A DNA stretch of 64,000 nt from Undaria pinnatifida (GCA_012845835.1 JABAKD010000025.1:8361338-8425337), one strand, 5' to 3'; positions 41,670-52,924 are shown, numbered from the stretch's first letter. The notes: a model not told the origin generated them from the sequence alone. Numbers and translations are program-made.

Positions 41670-41849
41670 CAGTAGGTGGCCCTACATAGTGCGGGTATGT
41701 GTCACGAAAATTTACCCGCACTTTACCGGGCACCCGCACTATATAAAAACCGGCCACTATAGAGTGGTCTATATTGTGCCAAACGATTTCACCCGCACAA
41801 TATCGGACACCCGCACTATATGACCCGCACTATATAGGGCCACCTACTG
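41670..41849. mobile_element. 180-bp MITE with near-perfect 27-bp TIRs, TA-flanked
   Basis: Left end CAGTAGGTGGCCCTACATAG, right end the complement with one mismatch, continuing into GTGCGGGT. Flanked by TA on both sides, as for Tc1/mariner-type insertion. The outer flanks also share ATAAGCTCGATA. Confidence 0.82.
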
Positions 41850-42189
41850 TAAATAAATATAAGCTCGATAAGGAATGGAGGTCATGCGATACTGCTGTCA
41901 TAAACCCTACCCATGCAGAAAAATCAAAGGATTGGAACACTCATTGGTTGACCCGGGGATGCCCATGTATCATCCCTCTACCTAAGATCTCGGGCGCTTC
42001 GCCAATTTTTCAAGCACAATTCATACCGAGTTTTACGCTTGCTGTCGGAATGGTGTACCAAGTTCACGGGTTTGCTCATTGTGTCGAATTTTTGGTTTGC
42101 AAAAAATCAGTCGTTTAGAAAAATCCCTCCGTATACTAAAATTCCAAGTAGTTGGCCCCCAAAACGGGTTTGTTATCAGGACTTTTCTC

Positions 42190-42365
42190 GGTTCAGGTCG
42201 AGCCAGGGTAACCCGTCCCGACCCGCGAAATTTAAAACCTCCTGACTCGACCCGATCCGTCCCGCGATATTTCAAACACCTCCTGACCCTACCCCACTCG
42301 GCCCGCGAGATTTTTGGGAACCTGACCCGACCGGCGGGCCGGATCTTGACCCGTGAAAACCCTTC
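42190..42365 (+). repeat. GACCC pentamer family, locus 2
   Basis: CCCGACCCGCGAAATTTAAAACCTCCTGA and ATTTCAAACACCTCCTGACC spacers, closing CCCGTGAAAACCC. Units are more degenerate than at 49660. Confidence 0.72.
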
Positions 42366-42524
42366 AAAATCAGTTTTTGGGTGATGTATAGAGCTCCTTA
42401 TGAGGTTATGAGCCTCAGAAAGCGAAACGGTGATGTCACCTCTACCGCAGCACGTGTCCAACTAACTGAATTTAGTCGGGACGTCGGCTGGCGAAGTAAG
42501 CTGATGGTGAGCTGAGTTGCCGAC

Positions 42525-42602
42525 TTAACGCCCTTACAACTGAAAACACGTTTTCGGGGACAAACCACTTGAAATTAGTACAGGGAGGGGTTTCGGGGCT
42601 AA
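42525..42602. mobile_element. 88-bp MITE family, 3'-truncated copy
   Basis: TTAACGCCCTTACAACTG start and GAAATTAGTACAGGGAGGGG body. The right inverted end is missing after GGGGCTAA. Confidence 0.65.
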
Positions 42603-43027
42603 TCGAGAGTCTGTAGCTTGTCAGGTCTTCGGTAGTTACGCGAGGTAACTTTTTCTTCTTTTTTAATCCTCCGGCGGATGGGGAAAAATAAAGCTTAAGC
42701 TCACCAAACTTCCACGTATTTTCATACACGTCGTGTGCCGATTTAACTCAATTGCATTCGCGATCCAGAGTTAGCTGGCGCGTCCTTCAGTTCCCGTGAT
42801 AGCGATGGCGCGAGCTGTCCCAACCGGCGGTCCCCGTTACTACCCCGGCAGCGCGAGCTGCCTTTGTACGTGAACTGCACGTATGACCACGGTTGGAAGA
42901 ACTCGCGCTGTATTATCATCAGCGAGAGAGTCGAGTAGACACGTTCACCTCGGTCGTCGAGACGTCGGTTTGTCGCGGCAGTTACGCCTAATATATGACT
43001 CCCCGGGGCTCTAGAGGGGTAACGTCA

Positions 43028-43115
43028 TTAACGCCTTTAGCACTGGAAACCCGTTTTTCGGGACAACTAACTTGAAATTAGTATAGGGAGATATTTTGGG
43101 GCTGTAACGGGGTTC
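43028..43115. mobile_element. 88-bp MITE family copy
   Basis: TTAACGCCTTTAGCACTGG ... GGGGCTGTAACGGGGTT, with a CGGGGCTCTAGAGGGGTAA piece just to its left (43000-43022). Confidence 0.75.
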
Positions 43116-43844
43116 AGCGAGCCGAACTAGCCCCCACCCGGCCGAAGGGGCCCCGCCCAAACAACAACAACGCATCCCACTGTAAAAACCCTTCCTACCG
43201 CTGAAGTTTTTCATTTTTCTATAAAAGTATGGAAACCCAGCAAGTAGGATAGTCAGCATCTCCGGGACACGGCAGGTATCTCCAAGATGGAAACGATCCC
43301 AACGGATGGATGGCCCTCCCAAAAAAAAACGAAAACGAAACGGCAACTGTTAGCCCGAATAATAACTGGTTGGAGACTTACGCCGTGCCGATTCACCGCT
43401 CTATCATACCTTTGGGGCGTCAGATGGAAAAAAAAAATGTCGAAACCGTAAGACGATTGCAGCACCCGCCACACCAAGCAGCCCTGGCTACTGGGCTAGG
43501 GTGTTGTGTGCAAACTGTAATGCTCGTAGAGCTCCGTACGGTACAGTGTGTGTGTTTTCACAATAAAGTGATACCTCCACCCATCTACGTCCAGCACAAC
43601 CCGTATCCGTGCCCGATGTCTACTTAAGAGACTAGCTTTGCGGCCACAACCTACAAGACAAAGAGATTCAAGCATTGCGAATGCAGCATAATAAGGTGAC
43701 TTGGCCATACAAGGCCAACCGCAACGAAAACGAGGGCAAAAATATAAGCAAGCCAGCACACCAGACTGTGTTTGACACGGTGCTGCCTGTACTGCTGTTG
43801 CACGCTCTAGAGGGTGACAAGACCCTCATTTTTAACACCTCTAC

Positions 43845-43985
43845 TTTCCAGCTTCTGGACAAGCCGCGGTCACAGGTGTCGTCCCTTCTCCCCCCCGGTT
43901 CTTGCCTTCAATTTTTATCGCGCATAAGCTTCTGCAATCCCACTACTCGTCGATTTTTCATCGAGTGTTGGCCCTACTCACAAGT
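43845..43985 (-). repeat. SINE-B fragment
   Basis: Minus strand carries CGATGAAAAATCGACGAGTAG, CGATAAAAATTGAAGGCAAG and CCGGGGGGG, matching the 3' half of SINE-B. The tRNA-like head is absent. Confidence 0.6.
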
Positions 43986-44047
43986 GACGGCGGGCTACGG
44001 TAGAGGTGTTAATAACACTTTGTGGCTGAGACTATTCGATAAAAACC

Positions 44048-44265
44048 GCAATTCTCGTTTTTTTTTCATTGCTAGTCGTTAACGCACTTCATTTATCATC
44101 GTGCCATCAGACCGCTTGTCCCTACCCTTCCTTCCCCCCCCCCCCCCCCCCCCAACCGCAATTCTTGTCTTTTTTTGATCGCTAGTAGTTAACGCACCTC
44201 ATTTATCATCGTGCCATCAGACCGCTTGTCTCTACCCTTTCTCCCCCCGCCCCCCCCCGTTTCAC
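44048..44265 (+). repeat. ~110-bp tandem duplication with poly-C tails
   Basis: Both units contain AACCGCAATTCT, TTAACGCACYTCATTTATC and CATCAGACCGCTTGTC and end in long C runs (44135-44152 and 44241-44257). Confidence 0.8.
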
Positions 44266-44488
44266 TGCTGCCAGTATAGTCCAGACAGTAAATAACCAAG
44301 ATATGATGGCGTTTCTATTGCGGGTGATCCGAAAATAACCCCTCAGTTAGCTGCCGATGGATCGACGGCTGATGTTATAACTTTTTCAACATCAATGATA
44401 ACCCTCAGTCAGTTGACTATGCGTCAACGGCCGATGTTATTCCCTTCTCATAATAATACAAGTATACGTAAGGTACTTTCATCTTCCC

Positions 44489-44577
44489 TAAATGCCTTTG
44501 CAGCTTGAAACCCTTTTTTTTCGTACAAATTACTTGGGATTAGTATAGGGACGGGTTTGGGGGCTCTAAAGGGGCTA
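44489..44577. mobile_element. 88-bp MITE family copy
   Basis: TAAATGCCTTTGCAGC ... GGGGGCTCTAAAGGGGCTA, with the conserved ACTTGGGATTAGTATAGGGA body. Confidence 0.72.
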
Positions 44578-44620
44578 GTGTTTGCTTTTCTTCGTAGTGC
44601 TTCGAAAACAGTACAGATCA

Positions 44621-44641
44621 CCCCCCCCCCCCCCCCCCCCC
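44621..44641. repeat. poly-C run
   Basis: About 21 uninterrupted C, preceded by CAGTACAGATCA. Confidence 0.9.
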
Positions 44642-44807
44642 AATCAGAACGCACCTCAGTCATCCCTCCTCCTGCTTCTTCACCATCGCTTTCACTATCA
44701 TCATCCATCATGTCTCCCGATCGCTTGTCCCTCCACTCTGTGAGAGCTCTGAACTCGTTGTAGTGGGCCTCTCGGTGCTGCTTGAACTTTCGCGCTTTCT
44801 CCTAAAG

Positions 44808-46345
44808 GGGGTGGGGTAGGGGAAAGGGGACAGGGGGTGAACAACAGGGGATAGGGGACGCTTTCTCCTGAAGGGGGGTTGGGGATAGGGGATAGGGGGT
44901 GAACAACAGGGGATAGGAGACGCTTTTTCCTGAAGGGGGGTAGGCGATAGGGGGTGAAAAACAGGGGATAGGGCATACGGGACAGGGGATAGTGGAAAAA
45001 AAAGGGGGCTAGGGGATACCAGGTAGGGGATAGGGGATATGAGTTAGGGAACAGAAAATACTGGATAGGGGATACCAGGTAGGGGATAGGAGAGGAGAAA
45101 GGGGATAAAAAATACCATGCCAAGGGATACCAGGTAGGGGATAGGAGACAGGGGATAGGAGACATGGAATAGGGAAGGATACGGATAGAAAACAGGAGAT
45201 AGGAGAAAGAAGTACGGGAAGTAAGGCAGGGGATAAGGGACAAAAGTCAGGGGATAAGGGATATGACAGGGGAAAGCGGACATATGGCAGGGTAAAGGGG
45301 ATAGTAAACAGGGGATAGGGGGTAGAAAACAGGGGATAGATAGGGGACACGAGTTAGGGAACATAAAATACTGGATAGAGGACATCAGGTAGGGCATAGG
45401 GGACCGGAGTAAGAGGATAAAAAACCAGAAAATACCATGATAAGGGTTGCAGGTAGTGGATGGGAGACAGGGGACAGGGGATATGAGACGGGGGATAGGG
45501 GATAGGAGTCAGGGAATAGGGGGGTGGAGACAGGGAATACGGGATATAAAACAGGGGATAGGAAGAAGAAGGGGAAATAAGACAGGGGGTAAGGGAAAAG
45601 TCAGCGAATAGGGGATACGAGACACGGAAAGAGGACAGAAGACAGGGTAAAGGGGAGAAGAACAGGGGATAGGGGGTAGAAGACAGGGGGTAGGGGATAG
45701 AAGACAATCGGTAAGGGATAGGAGGCAGGCGGTCAAAGAGGGGGACAGAGGACAGCAGACAAGAGATAGCAGACAAGGGGAAGGGGAAAGGAGACCGGAG
45801 GTGAAGAACAGTGGATAGGGGACAGCAGATAAGGGGTAGAGAGCAGGGGGGAGTGGATAGACGACACGGGATCCGGGATAACAGACAAGGGATTGGGGAC
45901 AGGGCGTGGCAAGCAGAGGGTATGGAATAGGAAACGGGAAAACGATAAAAAATGGGGGATAGGGAACAGCAGACAGGGGCCATACAAGAGGGGATAGGAT
46001 GAAAACGATCGGGGATAGGGGATATATGGCACGGGAGCGGATAACGGACATGGGATTGGGGACACCGGACAGAAAACAGGGATAAACACTAAGGGGCACA
46101 GGGTTTGACACAGGGGATAGGGGGTAAAAAGCAGGGGTTAGTACAAACACACAGGGGACATAAGGCAGGGGATAAGGGACAAAAGACGGGATAGGGGATA
46201 AGGGACAGGGGATCGGGGACAGGGGATATAAAATAAGGATACGCGATAAAGGGTAGGGGTTGAGGGGTAGGGAACAGGGGATTGGGAATAGGAGGCAGGG
46301 GGTAAGGGAAAGAAGAATACATAATAGGGGGAATTGGAGGCAGGG
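44808..46345. repeat. 1.5-kb purine array built on GGGGATA/GGGACA
   Basis: Plus strand almost pure purine with T only in GATA. Units are GGGGATAGGGGACAG, AGGAGACAGGGGATA and similar, without a fixed period. The minus strand reads as endless Ser-Pro-Ile-Pro peptides, and the long frames (up to 341 codons) are repeat artefacts. Strand asymmetry favours triplex or G-quadruplex structures. Confidence 0.88.
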
Positions 46346-46419
46346 AAAATTGTCATGAGGGACAGACAAGAGAGCTACAATTCCCCCCAAACCCCCACCC
46401 CCCCAACCCAAATACCTCA

Positions 46420-46545
46420 CGGACCTTCGCGCTTGGCGCACGCGATGTCTGCCTGGTCGGTGAAAGACCGACGCGCTCCGTTCCGGCATTGTACAGATGC
46501 AAGGGTCTATGGTCTTATGGCTACGGCTATGCATGAAATGAGTAC
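46420..46545 (+). repeat. repeat H copy
   Basis: CGCGCTTGGCGCACGCGATG, TTCCGGCATTGTACAGATGC and GGCTATGCATGAAATGAGTAC match 26880-26990. Confidence 0.6.
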
Positions 46546-46574
46546 ACCTCCCCTAGCTCCCAAACAGTGGGAGA

Positions 46575-46870
46575 AGATCAATTGTATAAGGAGGAACGGA
46601 ATGTGCTAGAGGAGACAAGAAAAATAGATGGATGTGACATCGAGAAGTTTGGCACATAAGATACCAGAGAGAAAACTATCGCTGTCCATACACGCCAAAG
46701 AGGGGGATGATGTAAGCAAACATCTTTTACGGAATATACGGAAGAAACGTACTGAGCGACCGGATGATGGAGGTCTCTCTCCTTAGGAGTAGGAGCGGTG
46801 GTTCGTCTCGAAAAGGATGCGTGGTCAACGGTCAAATAACTAAGGCAGGCAACAAACAACTACCCCCCCA
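46575..46870 (+). pseudogene. LINE-2 C-terminal fragment
   Basis: Encodes pieces like EERNVLEETRKIDGCDIEKF, then SKHLLRNIRKKRTERPDDGG, and ends with the LINE-2 3' terminus (GATGCGTGGTCAACGGTCAA, GGCAACAAACAACTACCCC). Multiple stops. It sits next to a C run, as the other copies do. Confidence 0.6.
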
Positions 46871-47385
46871 CCCCGCACCCCTACCGCGATCGCCTCCTCA
46901 CCTTGTCCTCTGTTGCCGAGCTCCCTTCCGACACGTCTGAGTCCCACCTTGCCTGCCTCTCTCTCCTCAAAGCCGATTCGCTGGGAAGGGCCGCGCTAAC
47001 GTCCGCCATCACCTAATACCAGATAATCAACACATTAATCAACAGTCGGGTTGATTAGATGAAAAAAAATAGTCAACAGATGAGTTGATTCACCACAGCA
47101 GTCAACGCTTGACTCGGGCAAATCGTTCCATTTCAGGATGCCAACTCCTATCCCCGAGATCGTACCGCCTCATTATCACTATATAATATTTCAAGGCCAT
47201 CCTATATCCTTGGCCGGGTCACTTTCAGATTTCCTTCTCATTGCTGACCCCCGAGGGTGCGGTAAGGCCACACTACCCCACCTCGGTGTGTCTCACACCC
47301 AATCTGAACAAAGAGACCTACCTGCTGCGGGACTACCGTCTCACACACTATACGGCGGGGGATATAGTGTCCGTGCGCAAAGTGC

Positions 47386-47474
47386 TTAACGCCATTACAA
47401 CTGGAGACCCATTTTGGGTAAAAAATACTTGGAACTAGTACAGGAAGGGCATTTCGAGGCTCTAACGGGGATAA
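47386..47474. mobile_element. 88-bp MITE family copy
   Basis: TTAACGCCATTACAACTGG ... GAGGCTCTAACGGGGATAA. Repeat D sequence follows at 47565-47625. Confidence 0.7.
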
Positions 47475-47979
47475 AGGCTGAACGTCTTTGTGTTACCCTG
47501 TTGACCCATATGCTACTGCAGTTAGCTAGCACTAAGGCGAGTCTCCGACCTACACCTATATCCTGCTTAAGGACATCCACACCGTAACACGCGCGATCGG
47601 AACATCACACACAGCTTGCAAACATTAGTTTGGACGGGAATGCTCGATTTTCACACATGTAATGGATTTAAATTCTTATTACAAGCAGTGCCAGGTACCC
47701 AGCACCACCGGTGAGCTCTCTCACGCTAGGGGTGAAGCAAATTCTAAGACGTTTCTGAGCTTCCAACACGAGAAGCTCAATATCTCACACCCGAAACACG
47801 ACTTCGAAGGCATCCATCCGTTCGCGCAACCCGACCAACACGTATTCCAGGTATGCGCTGTAGTCCCAAAAAAAATGTACCAGGTATGACCGTAATCTTA
47901 TCGTAATAACCGATATTCCACACTTGATGGCACAACCGTAACATTATCACAAACATTTGGCCCCAAAAGCGAACCCCCT

Positions 47980-48960
47980 GCCGCGGGATGACTCTGGTCG
48001 GGTATATCACCTTGAAAACAGACAAGTCCCCGTTCCCCGAACGGCTGCGGCCGATCCATCATCGTTCAAACATGTAGTATGACGTATAACTTTTTTTTTT
48101 CTGGTCGGATCGCCTTATGCACGAAGGAATACCGAGACTTCTTTACTGGATAGATCCCCGTACGCATACCAGTTACTGGTCGGATGGATTATATCACCTC
48201 GATACAATATATCCTCGTCTGTCCGATCCCTGAACGGCTGCAGCCGGTTCAACATACATGGATCCCAATGGTATACAGATACTTTGAAGGCACCGGTCGG
48301 ATCACCCTAAAAAGATTTTCCTAACGGTCGGATATGATCCAAATCCGTCGGATCATGATCCAAATCCGGCTGATCACGATTCAAACCCGGTCGGATCACG
48401 ATCCAAATCCCGGCGGATCACGATCCAAATCCGGTCGGATCACGACCCGAACATAACATTACCGGTCGAATCATCTTGCAAAGACAAATAAAATCAGTAC
48501 TACTCGGTTCACCTTGAGAATACCGGTAGATCCTCGTTTGTCCGCGCTCTCCGAACGGCTGCAGTCGGTTCGGAGCAAATGAATTGCAACGGTACAAATA
48601 TTCATACCCCGGCCGTTTCACCCCCAAAATCGTTTCCCTTACCGGCCGGGTCATGATCCAAATCCGCCGGACCACGATCCAAATCCGGTCGGATCACGAA
48701 TCCAAACACATTGCTACATTACTACTGGTTGGATTACCTGCAGCAGGTTCGAAAAACATGGATCCCAACGGCATAAATATCTTCATACCGGTCGGATCAC
48801 TCCAAAAAGATTTCCGTGCCGGTCGAGTTACCTTACAAAGACGAAATGCTCTTATTACTGCTCGGATGGATCACCTTGAGAATAGACCCCCTTCTGTCCC
48901 CGCTCCCCGAACGGCTGCGGCCAATTCGGTGGAAAGGGCTTCCTGTCGCCGGGCTCTCCG
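47980..48960 (+). repeat. decayed higher-order repeat, GGTCGGATCACGATCCAAATC units
   Basis: Runs of a ~21-bp unit at 48340-48445 and 48640-48705. Around them, larger segments each contain GAACGGCTGCRGCCG/AT (about 48035, 48235, 48553, 48908), TGGATCCCAAYGG and CCGGTCGGATCA. No gene found. Confidence 0.7.
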
Positions 48961-49559
48961 CGTTAGAAGATGGCCCCTTCCCATCTACAAATGATGAGAG
49001 TCAAACACAAAGACGAGTACAGTTGGGCATAAACAGGTACCTGGTATGGTGTATCCCTTATCCCACCATAGTGTTATCCCCCGAAATGTTGGTGAAGATT
49101 AATACGGGCTGATCCACCGCAACACATCATACACCTTCCGATCTAGAAACTAAGCGTTGTGTTCAAATGCGTGAGCGAGAGAGAGTACAAATAGATGTGT
49201 GTAGATGGGCATAAACAGGTATGGTTTGTCACTTATCCCCAGCATAGTTGTATCAAACACTATGTGCGGAGCAAGATTCACGGCGATTGGAGAGAGCAAT
49301 GTGAAACCAGTACATAATAATACTACCAGGCGGAAAAGGTTTCCTGTGGCCCGACTCGCCGCCTTGACAAACAGCCCCTTTCCATCCACAAACTGATGAT
49401 CACGAGAAAGCGAGAAAAAACAAAAGAGGGCTAACACGAGTTTCTGACTTTTGACTGCGCCAGAAAAATAGAGCCCCTTTCGAGTTGCCTGAAGCGCCCG
49501 CCAATCACGAATACACACAATTTGACGACAGTTACACGTAAATACGCAGGGGTTTTCAC

Positions 49560-49790
49560 GGGCCATGAAAAAGCCAAAATATCGCGGGTCGAGTCCGGTC
49601 GAATCAGGAGATGCTCGAAACTTCACGGGTCGGGTCAGAACTTTTTTAAAACTCACGGGCGTCGGGTCGGGTCGGGTCGGGTCGGGTCGGGTCGGGTCGG
49701 GTCGGGTCGGGTCGGGTCGGGTCGGGTCGGGTCGGGTCGGATCAGGCCGACCCGAAACAGACACGATCCGTGAGAAGTGACCCTTGAAAA
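49560..49790 (-). repeat. GGGTC pentamer family with homogeneous array
   Basis: 49660-49743 is about 17 perfect GGGTC units. The flanks carry the family spacers in inverted orientation (TTTTTTAAAACTCACGGGC, GGATGCTCGAAAC-like). Confidence 0.85.
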
Positions 49791-49999
49791 GTGAAAAGCC
49801 CTGCAAATATCGTACTGGCTTGTGTGTTGGTCGGTGGTAGGGGGTCACTTTTTTTTCTTTTTTTTCCAGTCGCTCGGGGTCCCTCGCACGAGTGATCCCC
49901 CTGTTCCTTTGCGATATCAAGCTTTCGTCTTGTCCTAACTTGCCAGTACTAATCCGCATTGGAACGGTGAGCTAATAAACTGCGCCAAAAAAATCAAGG

Positions 50000-50400
50000 C
50001 TTATCACGGTGTCTGATAATCGAGACTGGACGAAAATCGAGACTGGACGGGACAGGACTGTTTTGACTTGTTTGGCGGGAAAAAAAGTGAAGACGGGACG
50101 GGCGGGACAGTAAATTACGACCAAACAGGTTGTCGAGACGGGACGGGACAGGACAGTGGGTGTACAATTTCTCAACGGGACGGGACGGTGACTTTCAACT
50201 GGGTAGATTTTCACGACGGGACGGGACGGTGCAATTCAACGGGATTTTTTCCCAGGAAGGGACGGGACGTTGAATATTTCTTTTAGCGATGGGACGGTAA
50301 ATCAATTTCTTCTCGACGGGACGGGACGGTAAGTACGCGTTTAAATTTTTCACCATTTCCCGCCATTTTTCACGACGGAACGGGACGGACGTCCTATGGG
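50000..50400 (+). repeat. GGGAC pentamer family, locus 2
   Basis: Groups of GACGGGACGGGACGG separated by short A/T-rich spacers such as GTGACTTTCAACTGGG and TGCAATTCAACGGG, at 30-50 bp spacing. Confidence 0.75.
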
Positions 50401-50679
50401 ATCGCTTTTGCCTGTCCCAAACGTGAGTTGAATGCTACACAATGCGGTAGTAGCAGCATCAGTAGTTCCGCATTGGATCATTAGATCAAAACAGTTAGTT
50501 GTTGTTCCAGAGGAACAAACGTATAAAAACACTTGTGCGAATCGTACGTTACAGGAAATTCATCTTGAAATTGATATCCCCATAATAATTTTACACCGGC
50601 ACGGCGAAATCACACCAAATTACGCTACGAACTCGTATTACGTACATCATACTCGCATAGTACAGGGCAAATATCATCA

Positions 50680-51084
50680 TGCTTCCTCTACACAAATAAC
50701 CTCGCCAGCCGCAGCGTTTTGGGCAGCGACGGATGCGGCAGTCCCCGCGTCGCAGTTAGCCTTCAACGCCGCTACATCCTGGAGAACCTCCGCTATCCCG
50801 ACGATCAAGGGCGAGTTGAGTTAAAGCAGCATCATATTCTCGATTTTGTCCAGCCTGAGGGAGGTGCGCAGTTGGCCAACGACTGCCGAAAGAGCAGATA
50901 AGTTCCTTTCTGTTTGACAACTGGTGTCGATCCCCAGGTACAGTCGAGCCAACAGTCCGACATGTGGCCAGCGAGCCGGCACGACCATCTTCCCCGTTTT
51001 GGCGTCTACTCCATCCATCGCTTGTACCTTCCACGCGTTGAGTACATCTAAATCAGGCGAATTCGCCTCAACGGGCGTTTTCAT
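50680..51084 (-). pseudogene. hAT-family transposase C-terminal remnant
   Basis: The minus-strand frame from 51084 reads VLNAWKVQAMDG, then RWPHVGLLARLYLGIDTSCQ, TERNLSALSAVVGQLRTSL and KIENMMLL, stops at 50821, and continues in frame as SPLIVGIAEVLQDVAALK. This follows the hAT dimerisation domain: Trp, then WP-x-L-x-x-L-A-x-x-Y-L, x-x-x-S/T-E-R, a Ser-rich turn and a final helix. The catalytic DDE region and any zinc finger are absent, and AT-rich DNA lies upstream. A truncated, inactive relic; no TIRs found. Confidence 0.68.
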
Positions 51085-51239
51085 ATACTTTCCATATTTT
51101 CATATTTTCGTATTTTCGTATGATACTTCGTAAATTCGTAAATTCGTGTCAATTCAAGCTAATGTATAATGTCAGTCTGCTGTGAACAATATAAACAAAC
51201 TGAATTTCCAATGTGAAGAACGAAAGTTCGTGAAGTCGT

Positions 51240-51545
51240 AAATTCTTGATGGGAATGGACGGGAAGAGACAACGGGCAGGGGCGAATCTTGGACGGGAGG
51301 GAGGGGCAAGTTTTGTCGGCTGGACTGGACGGTAAAGACAACGGTGCAGGTTTGGACGACAGGACGGGACGGGACGGCAAACGACAGTGTCTCGACGGGA
51401 CGGGTGGGTAAAGTACAACGGGGCATACTTTGATTACGGGACGGGACGGTAAGTGACAACGGTTGGAGATTTGTCGACGGGACGGGACGACGGGACCAGC
51501 TTGACGGTTTACCGTCCCGTCCCTGCCATTACCGTCGTTCCCGTC
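51240..51545 (+). repeat. GGGAC pentamer family, locus 3
   Basis: GACGGGACGGGACGG and GGACGGGAGGG groups with spacers such as GTAAAGACAACGGTGCAGG. Near 51510-51545 it turns to the complementary orientation (TACCGTCCCGTCCC). Confidence 0.75.
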
Positions 51546-51689
51546 CCGGAAAAAAAAATACCCTGATAAGCCTTGAAAAAATTTGTCTAAAATGTTTTTT
51601 GTTCCGTGAGGTGCAGTCACTCACGCGAGTGGTTCAAACACGACATTGAAAATAGGGGTACCCCCCCTACTGTAACCTTTGTATAATCC

Positions 51690-52290
51690 TGCTGCCTTAC
51701 TTCCTAGCGACAGCTATGCTACCTTTTAAGTAAGTCTTAAGAGTATCTGTGCGCAGCAATACACCCCCCCCCCCTCGCGAAAAAAAAAACACGCCTCCAT
51801 GTCTCCAGCATACCTGTGCTCTCGCAATCCGAGCCTTGCGATGACTCCCCAGAGCCATAGTGGTAGGGAGTTGAAGGCTCGTCGATCTTTTGCCTGGTTC
51901 CTCGTAGCTTGTCGTGTTCGGCGATGGTTTGCTCGTCCCATGTAATGTGCACCTCGCTGGAGTAGGGAGGGAGAGATGGGTGCGGCGATAGTAAGGGGTA
52001 AAAAGAAGGAAGAACTTAAAACTCAACAAAAGAAAAGGCGAAAAAAAGCGGGGGAAAAGAGAAAAAAAAAAGGGGGGGGGAAAGACATCTGTTGAAATTG
52101 AAAATCAACAAAAGAAAGAGGAAAAAACGCATAGAAAAGAGAGTAGAGGGGAGAGAAAGCCAATGTGGAAGAAAAGGAAGATCTAAAAATGAAAGTGTGT
52201 CGTGTTTGGGGATCGTCCCCCCGTCCCGAATGGTGTGCCCTTGGCTGGGGGAGGGATGGGAGGAAGGGAGGGGAGGTTGGGTTCAATATA
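51690..52290. other. no recognised gene
   Basis: C-run (51763-51775), A-rich and G/A-rich stretches (52020-52180). Frames lack domains. Confidence 0.35.
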
Positions 52291-52299
52291 GTTTATAAA

Positions 52300-52412
52300 A
52301 ATATTCTAACGAGGTCAGCTGTGAGTTCGACAAATTTAGGGTCCATACTCATCTTTGCAAGCTGCATAATACATTATTTAACCATTGACCATGCATCCCT
52401 TTCGCACACGTA
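52300..52412 (+). repeat. core J plus LINE-2 end fragment
   Basis: GAGGTCAGCTGTGAGTTCGACAAAT, ATACTCATCTTTGCAAGCTGC (core J, 52308-52378) and ACCATTGACCATGCATCCCTTTCG (LINE-2 terminus, minus). Confidence 0.55.
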
Positions 52413-52569
52413 TATTCAGGGGGGGGGGAGGGTGCTGTCTTCTAATAACACTGACGCAACCCTTACCCTTCTACTACTCGTACATACAAAAAAGTATTCC
52501 AGACAAATTTTATGTAGTTTGTCTCCAAAAAACGTGGGTGCGGGCAGCTTCTTGTTGACCATTAACCAG

Positions 52570-52820
52570 GGCGGTGCGCGCCGGGTCAGGAGGTGTTCAA
52601 AACCTCGACGGTCGTGTTGTGTCGTGTCGTGTCGTGTCGTGTCGTGTCGTGTCGTGTCGTGACCGGTCGGGTGGGGTTGGGTCGGGTCGGGTCAGGTCGG
52701 GTCGGGTTGGGTGAAAATGTTGTGTTACCTCCCGGGTCGGGTCGGACAACCCTGGACCGACCGGACCCGACCCGACCCGACCCGACCCGACCCGCGAAAG
52801 CTGAGCCGGCCCGTGAAAAG
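52570..52820 (+). repeat. pentamer family with a GTCGT array and inverted halves
   Basis: Nine GTCGT units at 52617-52661 are followed by GGGTC units (52664-52712) and, after a 50-bp spacer, by the complementary CGACC units (52757-52794). The locus is thus an inverted repeat of the family. Confidence 0.82.
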
Positions 52821-52924
52821 CCCTGCTACTGTTAATAACTCCTTCGGGACACATGTACAGCGACAAAAATAAAAACCGTAAGCGCGATCATACAAAGCGT
52901 CTCGGAACACCGTGCGGCAGAAAT

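Noticed and set aside
45354-46534. Long minus-strand frames (up to 341 codons)
   Set aside because: They only reflect the purine array: endless Ser-Pro-Ile-Pro-Cys peptides with no domain.
48340-48445. Short regular repeats that could pass as a CRISPR array
   Set aside because: Units of about 21 bp are contiguous and degenerate, without spacers or cas genes.
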